Shown in pieces: positions 16,326 through 26,278 of a stretch of DNA of 51,349 nt (position 1 is its first letter; each line of letters starts with the position of its first letter). A program made the position numbers and the translations under genes. Below the pieces are notes generated by a model. It had not been told where the DNA came from and searched no databases. It saw nothing but the letters and a program-made list of their open reading frames with translations. The stretch lies in assembly GCA_017614465.1 (NCBI GenBank), contig JAGABW010000016.1, positions 1-51,349 of the forward strand, given 5' to 3'. The stretch is from Bacteroidaceae bacterium (GTDB taxonomy: Bacteria; Bacteroidota; Bacteroidia; Bacteroidales; Bacteroidaceae).

Positions 16326-18983
16326 TTGATTATGAGAAAGATACACTTTAACTTTTCATTAAAGAACAACGATATATGGCGAGTATATATTCATATATTC
16401 ACCATATTTGCGTTATTATTGGTATGCAGTTCATCATATGCTCAGGTAACAGGTATTGTTGTTGATGCCAGAACTAAACAACCAATCGAATTCGTTCATG
16501 TGTATTATCCACAAGAGAAAACAAGTGAGTTGTCGGATATGGATGGAAGATTCTCAATCAAAGAAAACACCGATTGGAACGAACTGACATTCTCGTCGGT
16601 TGGCTATATCACACAATCAGTAAAACTAAAAGCCGGCAAGAAGAAAAACTTGGTAGTCAGACTGATTCCTGCCACAAAAGTACTTAAAGACGTAACCATC
16701 ACTGCCAAAAGAAGAAAATACAAAAAAGAAAATAATCCGGCTGTTCAACTAATGCAAAAAGTTATTGCACATAAAAAGAACAGCAACCTACACGAAAAAG
16801 ACTTCTTTAAATACACAAAATATGAAAAGATGGTATTCTCTGCCGATGAGGTATCCGACAAAGTATTTGAAGAAGAAAAGATGAAACGTTTCTCGTTTTT
16901 AATGGATCATGTTGAAACAAGTCCTGAGACAGGCAAACTTGTATTGCCTCTGACCATTGACGAAACCATTTCTGAGCATATCTACAGAAAGAATCCGAAG
17001 AGCGAGAAAACCATAATCAACGCACAATCAAGTAAGGGTATATCACAACTTGTCAACACAGGAGAGATTCTTACCACTACCCTGAAAGACGTATTTACTG
17101 ATATTGATATCTATCAGAATGAATGTCGATTACTTCAGTCTTTCTTTAGAAGTCCGATTGCAGATAACGCCATTTCTTTTTATCGTTATTATATCCAAGA
17201 CACAACATACATCAATCAAGATAAAGTAATCGAGGTTAGTTTCATTCCTAACAACCAACAAGATTTCGGTTTTTCGGGAACAATGTATATCCTTGCCGAC
17301 TCTACATATCAATTACGTAGGGTTGAATTCAGCATACCTAAACAAAGTGCAGTAAACTTTGTTGAAAACATGCTCATACAACAAGAGTTTGAATTATTAC
17401 CTACTGGCGAACGAGTTGTTGTGACCAACGACATGCTTATAGAGATTGAAGTTGCCAGTTTCCTTCATAAGCTTCAGGTGAAACGTGTTATTCGCAACAA
17501 AGACTTCTCATTTGAGGAGATTCCTGATGACAGATTCAAGAAGATTAAAGGAAATATTATAACCAATACTGATGCTGGTACGAAAGACGAAAAGTATTGG
17601 AACCAACATCGTGACGTAGAACTTACTCAGAGTGAGAAAAATATAGGTTCATTCATCAAGAAAATCACCCAAGTAAAAGGATTCAAATATGCAATGTTTG
17701 CATTCCGTGCATTAGTAGAGAATTTTATTGAGACAGGTGATTCTACAGAAAATTATGTTGACCTCGGCCCTGTGAATACAGTTATTTCAGGAAACCATTA
17801 TGATTCATGGCGTGTACGTCTGTCGGCATTAACCAATGCAAACTTAAACAAGCATTTATTTGCAAACGGATATATCGCTTATGGTTCTGCCACAAATAAC
17901 ATATACGGCCGTGCGCAACTGACATACTCATTCAACAAACCTTCATATCTGCCAAGAGAATTCCCTACTCATTGTATAAGTGTAAGCTATTGGAATGATA
18001 TTGTCAGTCCTTTCGACAAATTTATACAAACAGATAAGGATAACCTCTTCACTGCACTGAAAACAAGTAAGGTCGATCAGTTTAACCACACTAAAGAGGT
18101 TAAGTTGTCATACATACATGAATATGTACAAGGAATAAAGATAAGCGCAGACTATACACATGCCAGAAACAAGGCTGTGGATGAATTATTCTACCAACCA
18201 TTGAATGGAGAGGTTCTTCCTGTACAAGACAAATCACTTTGGTTAAAAGGAATAACTACGAGTGAATTCAAATTTGGTTTCTCATACGAACCAGGAGCTA
18301 CATATTTCAATACAAAACAGAAAAGAAATCGTATGAATCGTGATGCTCCGATATATTCAATAAGTCACACAATCGGACTCAACAACTTTATTGGAGGCGA
18401 TTACAACTACAATGTGACAGAAGTCGGTTTATTAAAACGATTCTGGATGCCAGGTTCATGGGGAAGTATGGATATTGACTTAAAAGCAGGTATTCAATGG
18501 AATAAAGTACCATTCCCATTGCTTATTCACCCAGCAGCCAATCAGTCATACGTATTACAGAAATCAACCTTCTCTCTCATAAACAATCTTGAGTTCTTGA
18601 ATGACAAATATGTTTCATTTATGTATCAATGGGATATAAACGGTAAGATATTCAACCGAATTCCGTTATTCAAGCGTTTAAAATGGAGGGAACTTATCGG
18701 TGTTAATGTGTTATGGGGTTCACTAAGCAATAAGAACAACCCAGCCCACAGCAACTACACTGATGCAGATTTGTTCTATTTTCCAGGTCACTTCCGTAGT
18801 GACGGTACATATGAATGCAATACATCACTTATGAAGAAAGACCTTCCATATATCGAAGGACGATTTGCTATACACAACATCTTCAAATTCCTTCATATCG
18901 AATATGTCAGACGATTCACTTATTTGGACAATCCTGATATACATAAATGGGGATTAAGATGTAAACTTGAAATATCATTCTAA
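16326..18983 (+). CDS. DUF5686 outer-membrane protein with carboxypeptidase-regulatory-like domain
   Basis: The 885-residue exported protein has a signal peptide ending near SSSYAQ (residue 40). A CarboxypepD_reg-like beta-sandwich follows (about 42-115: VTGIVVDARTKQPIEFVHVY, DMDGRFSIKEN, SSVGY), as at the N-terminus of SusC proteins. The remaining 760 residues fit DUF5686, an outer-membrane barrel family common in Bacteroidota, and end in Phe (KLEISF). No TonB plug is visible, so it is not a SusC. A second ATG two codons in (16332) is an equally good start. The substrate is unknown; a TPR protein gene follows after 36 nt. Confidence 0.85.
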   Translation: MIMRKIHFNFSLKNNDIWRVYIHIFTIFALLLVCSSSYAQVTGIVVDARTKQPIEFVHVYYPQEKTSELSDMDGRFSIKENTDWNELTFSSVGYITQSVKLKAGKKKNLVVRLIPATKVLKDVTITAKRRKYKKENNPAVQLMQKVIAHKKNSNLHEKDFFKYTKYEKMVFSADEVSDKVFEEEKMKRFSFLMDHVETSPETGKLVLPLTIDETISEHIYRKNPKSEKTIINAQSSKGISQLVNTGEILTTTLKDVFTDIDIYQNECRLLQSFFRSPIADNAISFYRYYIQDTTYINQDKVIEVSFIPNNQQDFGFSGTMYILADSTYQLRRVEFSIPKQSAVNFVENMLIQQEFELLPTGERVVVTNDMLIEIEVASFLHKLQVKRVIRNKDFSFEEIPDDRFKKIKGNIITNTDAGTKDEKYWNQHRDVELTQSEKNIGSFIKKITQVKGFKYAMFAFRALVENFIETGDSTENYVDLGPVNTVISGNHYDSWRVRLSALTNANLNKHLFANGYIAYGSATNNIYGRAQLTYSFNKPSYLPREFPTHCISVSYWNDIVSPFDKFIQTDKDNLFTALKTSKVDQFNHTKEVKLSYIHEYVQGIKISADYTHARNKAVDELFYQPLNGEVLPVQDKSLWLKGITTSEFKFGFSYEPGATYFNTKQKRNRMNRDAPIYSISHTIGLNNFIGGDYNYNVTEVGLLKRFWMPGSWGSMDIDLKAGIQWNKVPFPLLIHPAANQSYVLQKSTFSLINNLEFLNDKYVSFMYQWDINGKIFNRIPLFKRLKWRELIGVNVLWGSLSNKNNPAHSNYTDADLFYFPGHFRSDGTYECNTSLMKKDLPYIEGRFAIHNIFKFLHIEYVRRFTYLDNPDIHKWGLRCKLEISF

Positions 18984-19019
18984 AAAAGTTATTGTATAAT
19001 TATTAATAAGCATGATATT

Positions 19020-20348
19020 ATGAATAATAAGCAATACTACACACATTCATCAAAGTTGGTATTTAAGAATAAAACTATGCACACGCATGCACGTAGGATA
19101 GTTTTCATCACAATATCCACCTTTATGTTATCATGTCTTAACATAAGCAGTGTCTATGCCCAGGATTATAACAGGAAAGAATTAATAAAATCCTTGAAAA
19201 CCTCATTGAAGGCACAGAAATACAGTCAAGCTGACGAACTGCTGACAAAAGCGATGCAGCAGCATAAGGAAGCTGCAAACGATGCAGAACTGTGTAATAT
19301 ACATTTAAACACAGTGCACCATCTGGCAGAATCAGAGAATCGCAAATTATTCCTTAATAACAAACCAGACACCACACAATATTTTAAACAGATTTATCGT
19401 ATTTACAATATAGGACTGTATTGTGATTCTATATGCAATAAGCCTGACAAGAAAGGAAAAATAAATACTAAATACACATCCAACATTCAAGATAAGTTAC
19501 TTTTATATAGAAACAACCTTAAAAGTGCGGGTAAGTTCTATTATAAGAAACAGAAATATGATGACGCATTCAAATACATAGATATGTATCTAAAAACCAA
19601 AGACATTCCATTAATTACAGATACACATCATACTTCCTCACAAAACAAGCTGAACGACAGCGATTCGTTGGGCATGTACCAATTGGCTGTTTTCTCGGCA
19701 TATGGGGCAAAAGATTATAAAAACGCAAAGAAATATATTAACAAAGCATTAGCCGATACTACCCATATGTCACTTCTATACCAAATAGGAAGTAAGACTT
19801 ATGCTGAATTAGGAGATACCATACAAGCATTGGATTATCTGTATAAGGGTTGGAGAGAAGATCCACAAAAGGAATACTTTTATTTAACTCTCATACAATA
19901 TTATAACAACCACAAACAATATAATGAAGCATTGAAGATTATCGACGAACAACTCGATACCGACTCTCTCAATATCCAGTTGTGGTATATAAAAGGGAAA
20001 TGCCATCAATGTCTGGAGAAATACCAAGAGGCTGTGTGCTCGTATGAGCGTGCTATAAAAATCAATGCAGAGGATGCTCAATCATTGAGTAGTTTGGGGA
20101 ACACATACATACTTATGGCGCGTCAGGTTTTCGAGAAGAATACAGCAAATGTAGGGACAAATGAATATAGAAAAGCCCGTTCACAACAAAATAAATTATA
20201 TAACTGTGCAAAGACATATCTTGAGAAAGCACGGGCTATTGTTCCCGATACTCCATCCTTATGGTTAACAGATTTAAGTGAAGTATATTACAAGTTGAAT
20301 AAGGGAAAAGAGTTGAAAGAACTCGAAAGGATTAAGAAGAAGATGTAA
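19020..20348 (+). CDS. Exported TPR-repeat protein
   Basis: The frame opens at 19020 (442 residues), but a hydrophobic signal segment begins only after Met20, so translation may really start at 19077 (MHTHARRIVFITIS...SSVYAQ). The mature part is a chain of tetratricopeptide-like helices. Clear units are LAVFSAYGAKDYKNAKKYIN, TYAELGDTIQALDYLYKGW, YYNNHKQYNEALKIIDEQL, GKCHQCLEKYQEAVCSYERA and the SLGNTY region. TPR proteins scaffold complexes; the partner is unknown, with the adjacent DUF5686 barrel the obvious candidate by position. A shared terminator follows. Confidence 0.8.
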   Translation: MNNKQYYTHSSKLVFKNKTMHTHARRIVFITISTFMLSCLNISSVYAQDYNRKELIKSLKTSLKAQKYSQADELLTKAMQQHKEAANDAELCNIHLNTVHHLAESENRKLFLNNKPDTTQYFKQIYRIYNIGLYCDSICNKPDKKGKINTKYTSNIQDKLLLYRNNLKSAGKFYYKKQKYDDAFKYIDMYLKTKDIPLITDTHHTSSQNKLNDSDSLGMYQLAVFSAYGAKDYKNAKKYINKALADTTHMSLLYQIGSKTYAELGDTIQALDYLYKGWREDPQKEYFYLTLIQYYNNHKQYNEALKIIDEQLDTDSLNIQLWYIKGKCHQCLEKYQEAVCSYERAIKINAEDAQSLSSLGNTYILMARQVFEKNTANVGTNEYRKARSQQNKLYNCAKTYLEKARAIVPDTPSLWLTDLSEVYYKLNKGKELKELERIKKKM

Positions 20349-20360
20349 AAGAACAAAAAG

Positions 20361-20398
20361 TGCCGACTAATCAAAATCTGAATTAGTCGGCATTTTTT
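20361..20398 (+). terminator. Bidirectional terminator between convergent genes
   Basis: An 11-bp perfect stem (20361-20371 with 20382-20392, TGCCGACTAAT) is followed by T6 on the plus strand and flanked by A5 on the left, so it works in both directions. It separates the TPR gene from the convergent GH2 gene. Confidence 0.92.
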
Positions 20399-20445
20399 AT
20401 TATTTATACTTCAATAATGATTGTCATATTGTTTTCCAAGTGTCT

Positions 20446-22647
20446 TTATTGAACTGTTGTATTTGATTTCTTCATGACATTGGCATTCTTCAAATCAATA
20501 TTCTTTTGGGCACTTGTGTATTTAGGTCCATCAACAAATTTAATCTTGACAGTTGCGGGCTTGAGATTAGGAGAAGTAGCACGCACTACAGTCTTTCCTG
20601 CGAAATAAGAGCGTATTGTTATTGCAGCCTTACCGTCAAGAATACGTATGTCACTGTCAGCAGAAAAATCCACACAACGTCCTGTTGGGAATTGTCCTGG
20701 TCCTGATACTATCTGCAGATGTACATTCGGTGTGTTAGATAATTCCCTACCCTTTGAGTCTAATACTTTGATTAATAACATCACATCGTCTGTTCCGTCA
20801 GCTTTAACAGCATTACAACGTGAAGCTTCGATAGATAAGGAAGCCGGTTCACCTTCACTTGCCCACACAGGAGGAGGTGTGTTGGTATATTCATTACGAT
20901 ACCAATACCATGAACGTTTAGGTATTCTGAAATAGTCAACAATACCGGTTTTTGATTTTTCATCTTCATGTGTAGTTCCATAATCAAAAGCAGACCATAG
21001 AACCTGACCACATCCTAACTGCTGATTTCTCAATGCTGCGTCCTCTGTAAGCTTTCCCCACACCTGTTCATATTCACCTGGACGATTGGCTATTGTATAA
21101 CCATACTCAGAAATGACACGTGGTTTTGCTATTTTCTGAGAGTCGGCAAGAATAATACCGTCTTCGCTATATGCAGAAACATCTCCTATATGAGATATGG
21201 TATAACGTCCGATATGTGCTTGGCTTCCTCCAATTGCTGCGACACGAGTAGGATCGGCTTTATGAGCCTGATTTACCAATGTCCTTAAAAAAGATGTCAG
21301 AGGTAAAGATAACTGAGGTATAGAATGAGACAGGTCGCTACACATAGACCATGCAAACACAGACGGATGATTCTTATGAATATTAATCATTTCAATAAGT
21401 TGTCTGAGTGCACTACGTTCGAAAGTATTACGTTGTTCCATTAATAACGGATAAGGATTGGCAGACCATGTTTCTTCTTTAAGCTGTCCTTCAACTCCAT
21501 ACATACTTAATTCAGACCAGAATAATATTCCTTGTTTATCACACTCCTCTACAAAACTTGGAGAGAATGGATAATGTGCACCTCGGATCATGTCAAATCC
21601 TGCTTCTTTTATCATTCTGACATCTCGACGGGCAGCCTCATCCGTAATGGCATTGCCCCAACCTGCTTGGTCCTGGTGAACATTTACACCTTTAAAATAA
21701 AGATGTTCACCATTAATAAAGAAACCCTTGTCTGCTGTCCATTCAAACCATCTGAAACCAAATGTATCAGATTCCTCATCTATTAATTTATCGCCATCAT
21801 ACAAACGACATACGGCTTTGTAGATATAAGGATGAGACGGAGACCAAAGATTGGGATTATTCACAGTTGCAGAAGCATTTATGGAGGCGTCTCTCACTAA
21901 AATTGTATTATGTTTATCATTGTTTCTATTTAATTGGTTGCTTTTCATTGTAGCAACCGATTTACCTTCAGCATCATACAAATCAACAATAATACTTAGA
22001 TTAGGTTTGTATCGCAGGTGTTTAGGCATATTGATATCACAATTTATGTTTACATCAGCCGCATCACCATTCGATTCCTTCAGTCCAGAAGTAGTAATTG
22101 TAAGTCCACACCAATCAATATGTACAGGATTCTTCTTTACAAGTCGCACATTACGATATATTCCACCATCTATCACATATGCATTTGCACGAGGAAAGAC
22201 TATTGGACTCCATTTATTGTTTACTCTAACAGATATGACATTGTCACCGACATTCAAGGATTTTGATAAATCAACACGGAATCCGGTATAGCCACCATTA
22301 TGAATAGCAGCCATTTTGCCATTCACATAGATCTCAGCGACACAGAAGATTCCATCAAAATCAAGATAAAGTGATTTGGTGTCTTTATCGGCTTGATTCA
22401 CGAACAGATGTTTTCTATACCATCCATATCCAGTATACAAATCATCAGATTTGAAATATGGAATATTAAACGAATGAGGTAAACCTACTTCTTCCCATTC
22501 GGAGTCATTATAATCATACAACTTTGCATCAGGAATATCTCCACGATAGAATTTCCAACCGTTATTCCATAATTCAGTAGTTGCACATAAATTCATGTTG
22601 AATATGAATAGTAGAACAAAAAACAATATTGTCTTAAGTATTTTCAT
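20446..22647 (-). CDS. Exported GH2-family glycosidase with altered acid/base site
   Basis: The 733-residue protein has a signal peptide (to about CATT, residue 24). The GH2 parts follow in order: jelly-roll sugar-binding domain (about 26-170, WYRKHL, YVNG, GGYTGFRVDLS), immunoglobulin-like domain (about 175-300), TIM barrel from about 305 (FFINGEHLYFKGVNVHQD, DMIRGAHYP) and a C-terminal Ig-like domain. The nucleophile is present as Glu514 in RVISEYGY. The acid/base motif, normally W-S-x-x-N-E, reads WSMCSD (433-438), so the Glu is replaced by Asp438. It probably acts on beta-galactoside- or beta-glucuronide-type linkages in the periplasm, possibly with changed activity. It is followed by the shared terminator and preceded by a GH95 gene, a likely partner. 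Confidence 0.85.
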   Translation of the reverse strand: MKILKTILFFVLLFIFNMNLCATTELWNNGWKFYRGDIPDAKLYDYNDSEWEEVGLPHSFNIPYFKSDDLYTGYGWYRKHLFVNQADKDTKSLYLDFDGIFCVAEIYVNGKMAAIHNGGYTGFRVDLSKSLNVGDNVISVRVNNKWSPIVFPRANAYVIDGGIYRNVRLVKKNPVHIDWCGLTITTSGLKESNGDAADVNINCDINMPKHLRYKPNLSIIVDLYDAEGKSVATMKSNQLNRNNDKHNTILVRDASINASATVNNPNLWSPSHPYIYKAVCRLYDGDKLIDEESDTFGFRWFEWTADKGFFINGEHLYFKGVNVHQDQAGWGNAITDEAARRDVRMIKEAGFDMIRGAHYPFSPSFVEECDKQGILFWSELSMYGVEGQLKEETWSANPYPLLMEQRNTFERSALRQLIEMINIHKNHPSVFAWSMCSDLSHSIPQLSLPLTSFLRTLVNQAHKADPTRVAAIGGSQAHIGRYTISHIGDVSAYSEDGIILADSQKIAKPRVISEYGYTIANRPGEYEQVWGKLTEDAALRNQQLGCGQVLWSAFDYGTTHEDEKSKTGIVDYFRIPKRSWYWYRNEYTNTPPPVWASEGEPASLSIEASRCNAVKADGTDDVMLLIKVLDSKGRELSNTPNVHLQIVSGPGQFPTGRCVDFSADSDIRILDGKAAITIRSYFAGKTVVRATSPNLKPATVKIKFVDGPKYTSAQKNIDLKNANVMKKSNTTVQ

Positions 22648-22761
22648 TTTCAGTCTGCATTTATTATTAAAAACTTGTATTAACCTATATTAATCAAAAT
22701 AAGGTCGATTATATTCCATAAGTTGATATGATGTTATAACATACATCTATTTTAAGAATAT

Positions 22762-22796
22762 GGATGTATCAATACTCAATAATGATACATCCATTT
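22762..22796. repeat. Hairpin between GH95 and GH2 genes
   Basis: Arms 22762-22773 and 22785-22796 form a perfect 12-bp stem (ATGGATGTATCA) around an 11-nt loop. It is just after the GH95 stop in the minus direction, so it may end or attenuate that transcript, although no U-tract follows. Confidence 0.6.
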
Positions 22797-22821
22797 ATGA
22801 GAGAATAAGACCACGCAGGAA

Positions 22822-25059
22822 TCAGAGACTTAGTTTAATCTTCTGATTCTTTGTTGTCTCGTAATTATAATCCTTTCCGTTATATCTGATTGTTAAAGGA
22901 TTTCCAAGGGTTGAAAGAACAGTTGCCTCAACCTTTGAACCCTTCCATTTAATGTCAACCACGAAACCGCCACGTGCACGAAGTCCTGAAACCGAACCTT
23001 CCTTCCAGCGTTCAGGTAATGCTGGCAAGATATGTACAGCACCATTATGGCTTTGTAATAACATTTCTGCTATACCGGCACATGCTCCAAAATTACCGTC
23101 AATCTGGAATGGTGGATGTGCATCGAACATATTAGGGAATGTACGTCCGTCAGGATATGCACGCATTGATTTACCGTCTTCGTTTGGAAGAAGTCGTAAC
23201 ATATTGCGTAGGATTGTATATGCATGGTCACCGTCAAGCATACGAGCCCAGAAATTGATTTTCCATCCGAGACTCCATCCTGTAGCCTGATCGCCACGTT
23301 GTTGTAATGTTACTCTGGCGGCATTGAAGAGCTCTGGAGTAGATGGAGTTATCTGATTTGAAGGATAAAGACCATATAAGTGTGATATATGTCTGTGTTC
23401 ATCTTTTGGATCATCACCATCTTCCAACCATTCTTGCAACTGACCATATTTACCAACTTGCATTGGAGGGAGTTTGCTGATAGCATCACGTAATGTAGCC
23501 TGATAATCAGAATCGATACCAAGAATTTCAGCAGCGTGAAGAGTATTGCTTAAGGCGTCCTTCACAATCTGGTTATCCATAGTACAACCAGCGCATAAAT
23601 TAGAGCGTTTTCCCATTGGTCCGTGTTCTGGACTTACAGATGGAACCATTACAAGCCAGTTATATTTAGGATGAACCTGAAGATAATCGAGTAGGAAGTC
23701 TGTAGAACCCTTAAGCACAGGATACCACTGACGCAAGAATTCTTTATCGCCACCAAACTGATAATGTTCCCATATGTGAGTTGTCAGCCATGCTCCACCA
23801 CATGGATACATTCCCCATGCAGCGCCATCGATAGGACCAGCTATACGCCATATGTCAGTGTTGTGGTGAGCTACCCAACCTCTACATCCATACATTTGCT
23901 GTGCTGTAATCTTTCCTGTCTCACTCAGGTCCTTAATCATAGAGAAGAACGGTTCTGCATTCTCAGCAAGATTACATACCTCAGCAGGCCAGTAATTCAT
24001 TTCGGCATTGATGTTGATTGTATATTTACTATCCCATGGTGCAAATGCCTTGTCATTCCATACTCCTTGCAAGTTAGCAGGTTGTCCACCTGGCTGTGAA
24101 GAAGAAATAAGCAGATAACGTCCATAGTTAAACAGAAGAGTTACCATACCTAAATCATGACTTTCATAGAATGCGTCAAGACGCTTATCTGTTGGCAATT
24201 GTGAGTTTGTATCAGATACCAGATTCAATTTTACACGATTGTACTGACTTTGGTATGCTGCGATATGACGTTTTTTAAGTTCCTTATAAGAATACTTCTT
24301 TGCTGCATCAAGGAAAGCGTTGTTTTTAGCAACTGGATTACCACTGATATCGTGATAGTTCACAAAGTTTGTTGCAGCAGATATAAGCACTGTTGTACCA
24401 CCGTTTTCATGACGGACAAATGTTTTCACCTCTGCATGAAGTTTACCTTCGATACCTTCCTGACTATCTCCCTGAACAGTATAAACTGTGTCGTTGAAGT
24501 TCTCATTTGTATTGAAATGTACAACGATGATTTTTTCTGAAAGTGAAGCAAATACTTCACGTTCATATTTTTTATTGCCTACTTTAAACACAGTAGATGC
24601 AATTGCTGTATTCAAGTCCAGTTTTCTTTTATAATCAGAATACTTAGCGTTGCCGACACCAGAGATATTATAATGAAGATTTCCCAAAGTGAGGAATCGC
24701 ATACCATGAGGTCCTTTGATAAATTCTTTGTTTACAATGGCTTCTGCTTCAGTTTCCTTACCATCATATATAAGTTGACGAACCTCATTCAGATATTGCT
24801 TTGAAGTATTACTGTTGTTATTGTGAGGGCTACCGCTCCAGAAAGTCTCTTCATTGATTTGAATTGTTTCAGAACCGGCTCCACCGTAGATCATTGCTCC
24901 CATGCGACTATTACCGATTGGTAAAGCTTCCAACCAGTGTGATGCAGGTTTATCATACCATAAACAATCCTGTGCATTGACTGTTTGGGAATTTAGGTAA
25001 AAAACTAATAAGAAGAATAGGCACCATCGCAATTTGTGTAGTAGATTTGATTTATTCAT
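22822..25059 (-). CDS. Exported GH95 alpha-L-fucosidase-type glycosidase
   Basis: The 745-residue protein has a signal peptide ending near VNAQ (residue 30). It shows the GH95 hallmarks: [20 protein letters not shown] and [11 protein letters not shown] in the N-terminal domain, then the (alpha/alpha)6 barrel. Asn349 and Asn351 in [12 protein letters not shown], Glu543 in LQEWLED and Asp654 in QIDGNFG match the catalytic Asn, acid Glu and Asp positions of the family. GH95 enzymes invert and release alpha-1,2-linked L-fucose, or L-galactose in some. The N-terminal domain looks some tens of residues short around 185-215. With the GH2 gene 174 nt downstream it may form an exported pair trimming fucosylated galactosides; that is inference. 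Confidence 0.88.
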   Translation of the reverse strand: MNKSNLLHKLRWCLFFLLVFYLNSQTVNAQDCLWYDKPASHWLEALPIGNSRMGAMIYGGAGSETIQINEETFWSGSPHNNNSNTSKQYLNEVRQLIYDGKETEAEAIVNKEFIKGPHGMRFLTLGNLHYNISGVGNAKYSDYKRKLDLNTAIASTVFKVGNKKYEREVFASLSEKIIVVHFNTNENFNDTVYTVQGDSQEGIEGKLHAEVKTFVRHENGGTTVLISAATNFVNYHDISGNPVAKNNAFLDAAKKYSYKELKKRHIAAYQSQYNRVKLNLVSDTNSQLPTDKRLDAFYESHDLGMVTLLFNYGRYLLISSSQPGGQPANLQGVWNDKAFAPWDSKYTININAEMNYWPAEVCNLAENAEPFFSMIKDLSETGKITAQQMYGCRGWVAHHNTDIWRIAGPIDGAAWGMYPCGGAWLTTHIWEHYQFGGDKEFLRQWYPVLKGSTDFLLDYLQVHPKYNWLVMVPSVSPEHGPMGKRSNLCAGCTMDNQIVKDALSNTLHAAEILGIDSDYQATLRDAISKLPPMQVGKYGQLQEWLEDGDDPKDEHRHISHLYGLYPSNQITPSTPELFNAARVTLQQRGDQATGWSLGWKINFWARMLDGDHAYTILRNMLRLLPNEDGKSMRAYPDGRTFPNMFDAHPPFQIDGNFGACAGIAEMLLQSHNGAVHILPALPERWKEGSVSGLRARGGFVVDIKWKGSKVEATVLSTLGNPLTIRYNGKDYNYETTKNQKIKLSL

Positions 25060-25089
25060 AATTGAGTTATTATTTATGGTTAGTATGAA

Positions 25090-25137
25090 GATAGAAACTA
25101 TACAAAAATAAGTGTCTTATTATGTATAGTCTCTATC
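25090..25137. promoter_or_regulatory. 48-base dyad overlapping a possible promoter of the GH95 gene
   Basis: Arms 25090-25104 and 25123-25137 pair over 15 positions with one A-C mismatch, and an inner stem (25107-25112 with 25116-25121) extends it. Read leftward, TATTTTTG at 25103-25110 fits the TAnnTTTG -7 box and lies inside the dyad, about 40 nt before the GH95 ATG. A -33 TTTG is not visible. It may be an operator, or a terminator of asnA without a U-tract. Confidence 0.5.
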
Positions 25138-25167
25138 ATCAGTTTATTTAATATTTTAAAGTTACAA

Positions 25168-26205
25168 TTATATAAGCGGCATTCCGAAATCAGCACATTC
25201 CTTGCGCATAGACTCAGGCCAAATACTTGCCTGAATTTCTCCAATATGAGCCTTATGGAGAAGAACCATACAAAGACGGCTTTGTCCAATTCCTCCTCCG
25301 ACACTTAATGGGAGTTCACCTTTAATAAGTTTTCTGTGGAAGAATAAATCAATTCGTTCTTGTTTTCCTGTGAGTTCCAACTGTCTCAAAAGTGATTCTT
25401 TATTTACACGAATACCCATTGAACTCAATTCAACTGAGCGTCCGAGAGTTGGATACCAGATCATGATATCACCATTTAAACCTTTGAATCCATCTTCATT
25501 TTCAGTGGTCCAATCATCATAGTCTGGAGCTCTCAAGTCATGAGGTTCACCATTTGACAACTTACCTCCGATGCCCATAATGAAGACAGCACCATACTTG
25601 CGGCAGATTTCATCTTCACGTTCTTTTGGAGAAAGATTTGGATATAGTTTTAACAACTCCTCAGAGTGAATAAAATGGATTTTCTCAGGCAAGAATGATT
25701 CAATTTGAGGGAAATGTTCAGACACAAGATATTCTGTACGTCTGATTGCGTTATATATATCAGTTACTATACTTTTCAAGAAAGTCAGGTTTCTGTCCTC
25801 AGCAGTGATTGTGCGTTCCCAGTCCCACTGATCCACATAAAGAGAATGGAGATTATCAAGCTCTTCATCACCACGTACAGCATTCATATCTGTATAAAGT
25901 CCGTATCCTGGTTTTATGTTGTACTCACCTAACATCATACGTTTCCATTTAGCCAAAGAATGTACTACTTCAGCCACCTGATCACCCATATCTTTTATTG
26001 GAAAAGAGACAGGACGTTCCACACCATTAAGGTCGTCATTAAGTCCCAAACCTTTCAATACAAAAAGTGGAGCTGTAACACGTCTTAATCTAAGCGCGGT
26101 AGAAAGGTTAGATTGGAAGAAATCTTTGATAAGTTTAATTCCTTGCTCGATTTCCAAAGGAGTAATCAATTGTTGATATCCTTCAGGTTTAATTAATTTG
26201 CTCAT
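25168..26205 (-). CDS. asnA: Aspartate-ammonia ligase (asparagine synthetase A)
   Basis: The 345-residue cytoplasmic enzyme makes asparagine from aspartate, ammonia and ATP. It is a class II aminoacyl-tRNA-synthetase-like fold. Family segments are easy to see: LRLRRVTAPLFV near 40, RPVSFPIKDM, AEVVHSLAKWKRMML, GYGLYTDMNAVR, LHSLYVDQWDWE, GDIMIWYPTLGRSVELSSMG and the motif-3-like GGGIGQSRLCMVLLHK near 305. Length is near that of E. coli AsnA (330). It is transcribed leftward, 73 nt after the DUF1846 gene, and may share its transcript. Confidence 0.95.
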   Translation of the reverse strand: MSKLIKPEGYQQLITPLEIEQGIKLIKDFFQSNLSTALRLRRVTAPLFVLKGLGLNDDLNGVERPVSFPIKDMGDQVAEVVHSLAKWKRMMLGEYNIKPGYGLYTDMNAVRGDEELDNLHSLYVDQWDWERTITAEDRNLTFLKSIVTDIYNAIRRTEYLVSEHFPQIESFLPEKIHFIHSEELLKLYPNLSPKEREDEICRKYGAVFIMGIGGKLSNGEPHDLRAPDYDDWTTENEDGFKGLNGDIMIWYPTLGRSVELSSMGIRVNKESLLRQLELTGKQERIDLFFHRKLIKGELPLSVGGGIGQSRLCMVLLHKAHIGEIQASIWPESMRKECADFGMPLI

Positions 26206-26278
26206 AATCGTTAGTTCTCTTATGCCTTAACAGTAATTTGTGTCGGCTGTTTATATTCGGTTTGCTATAAATTGTTTC

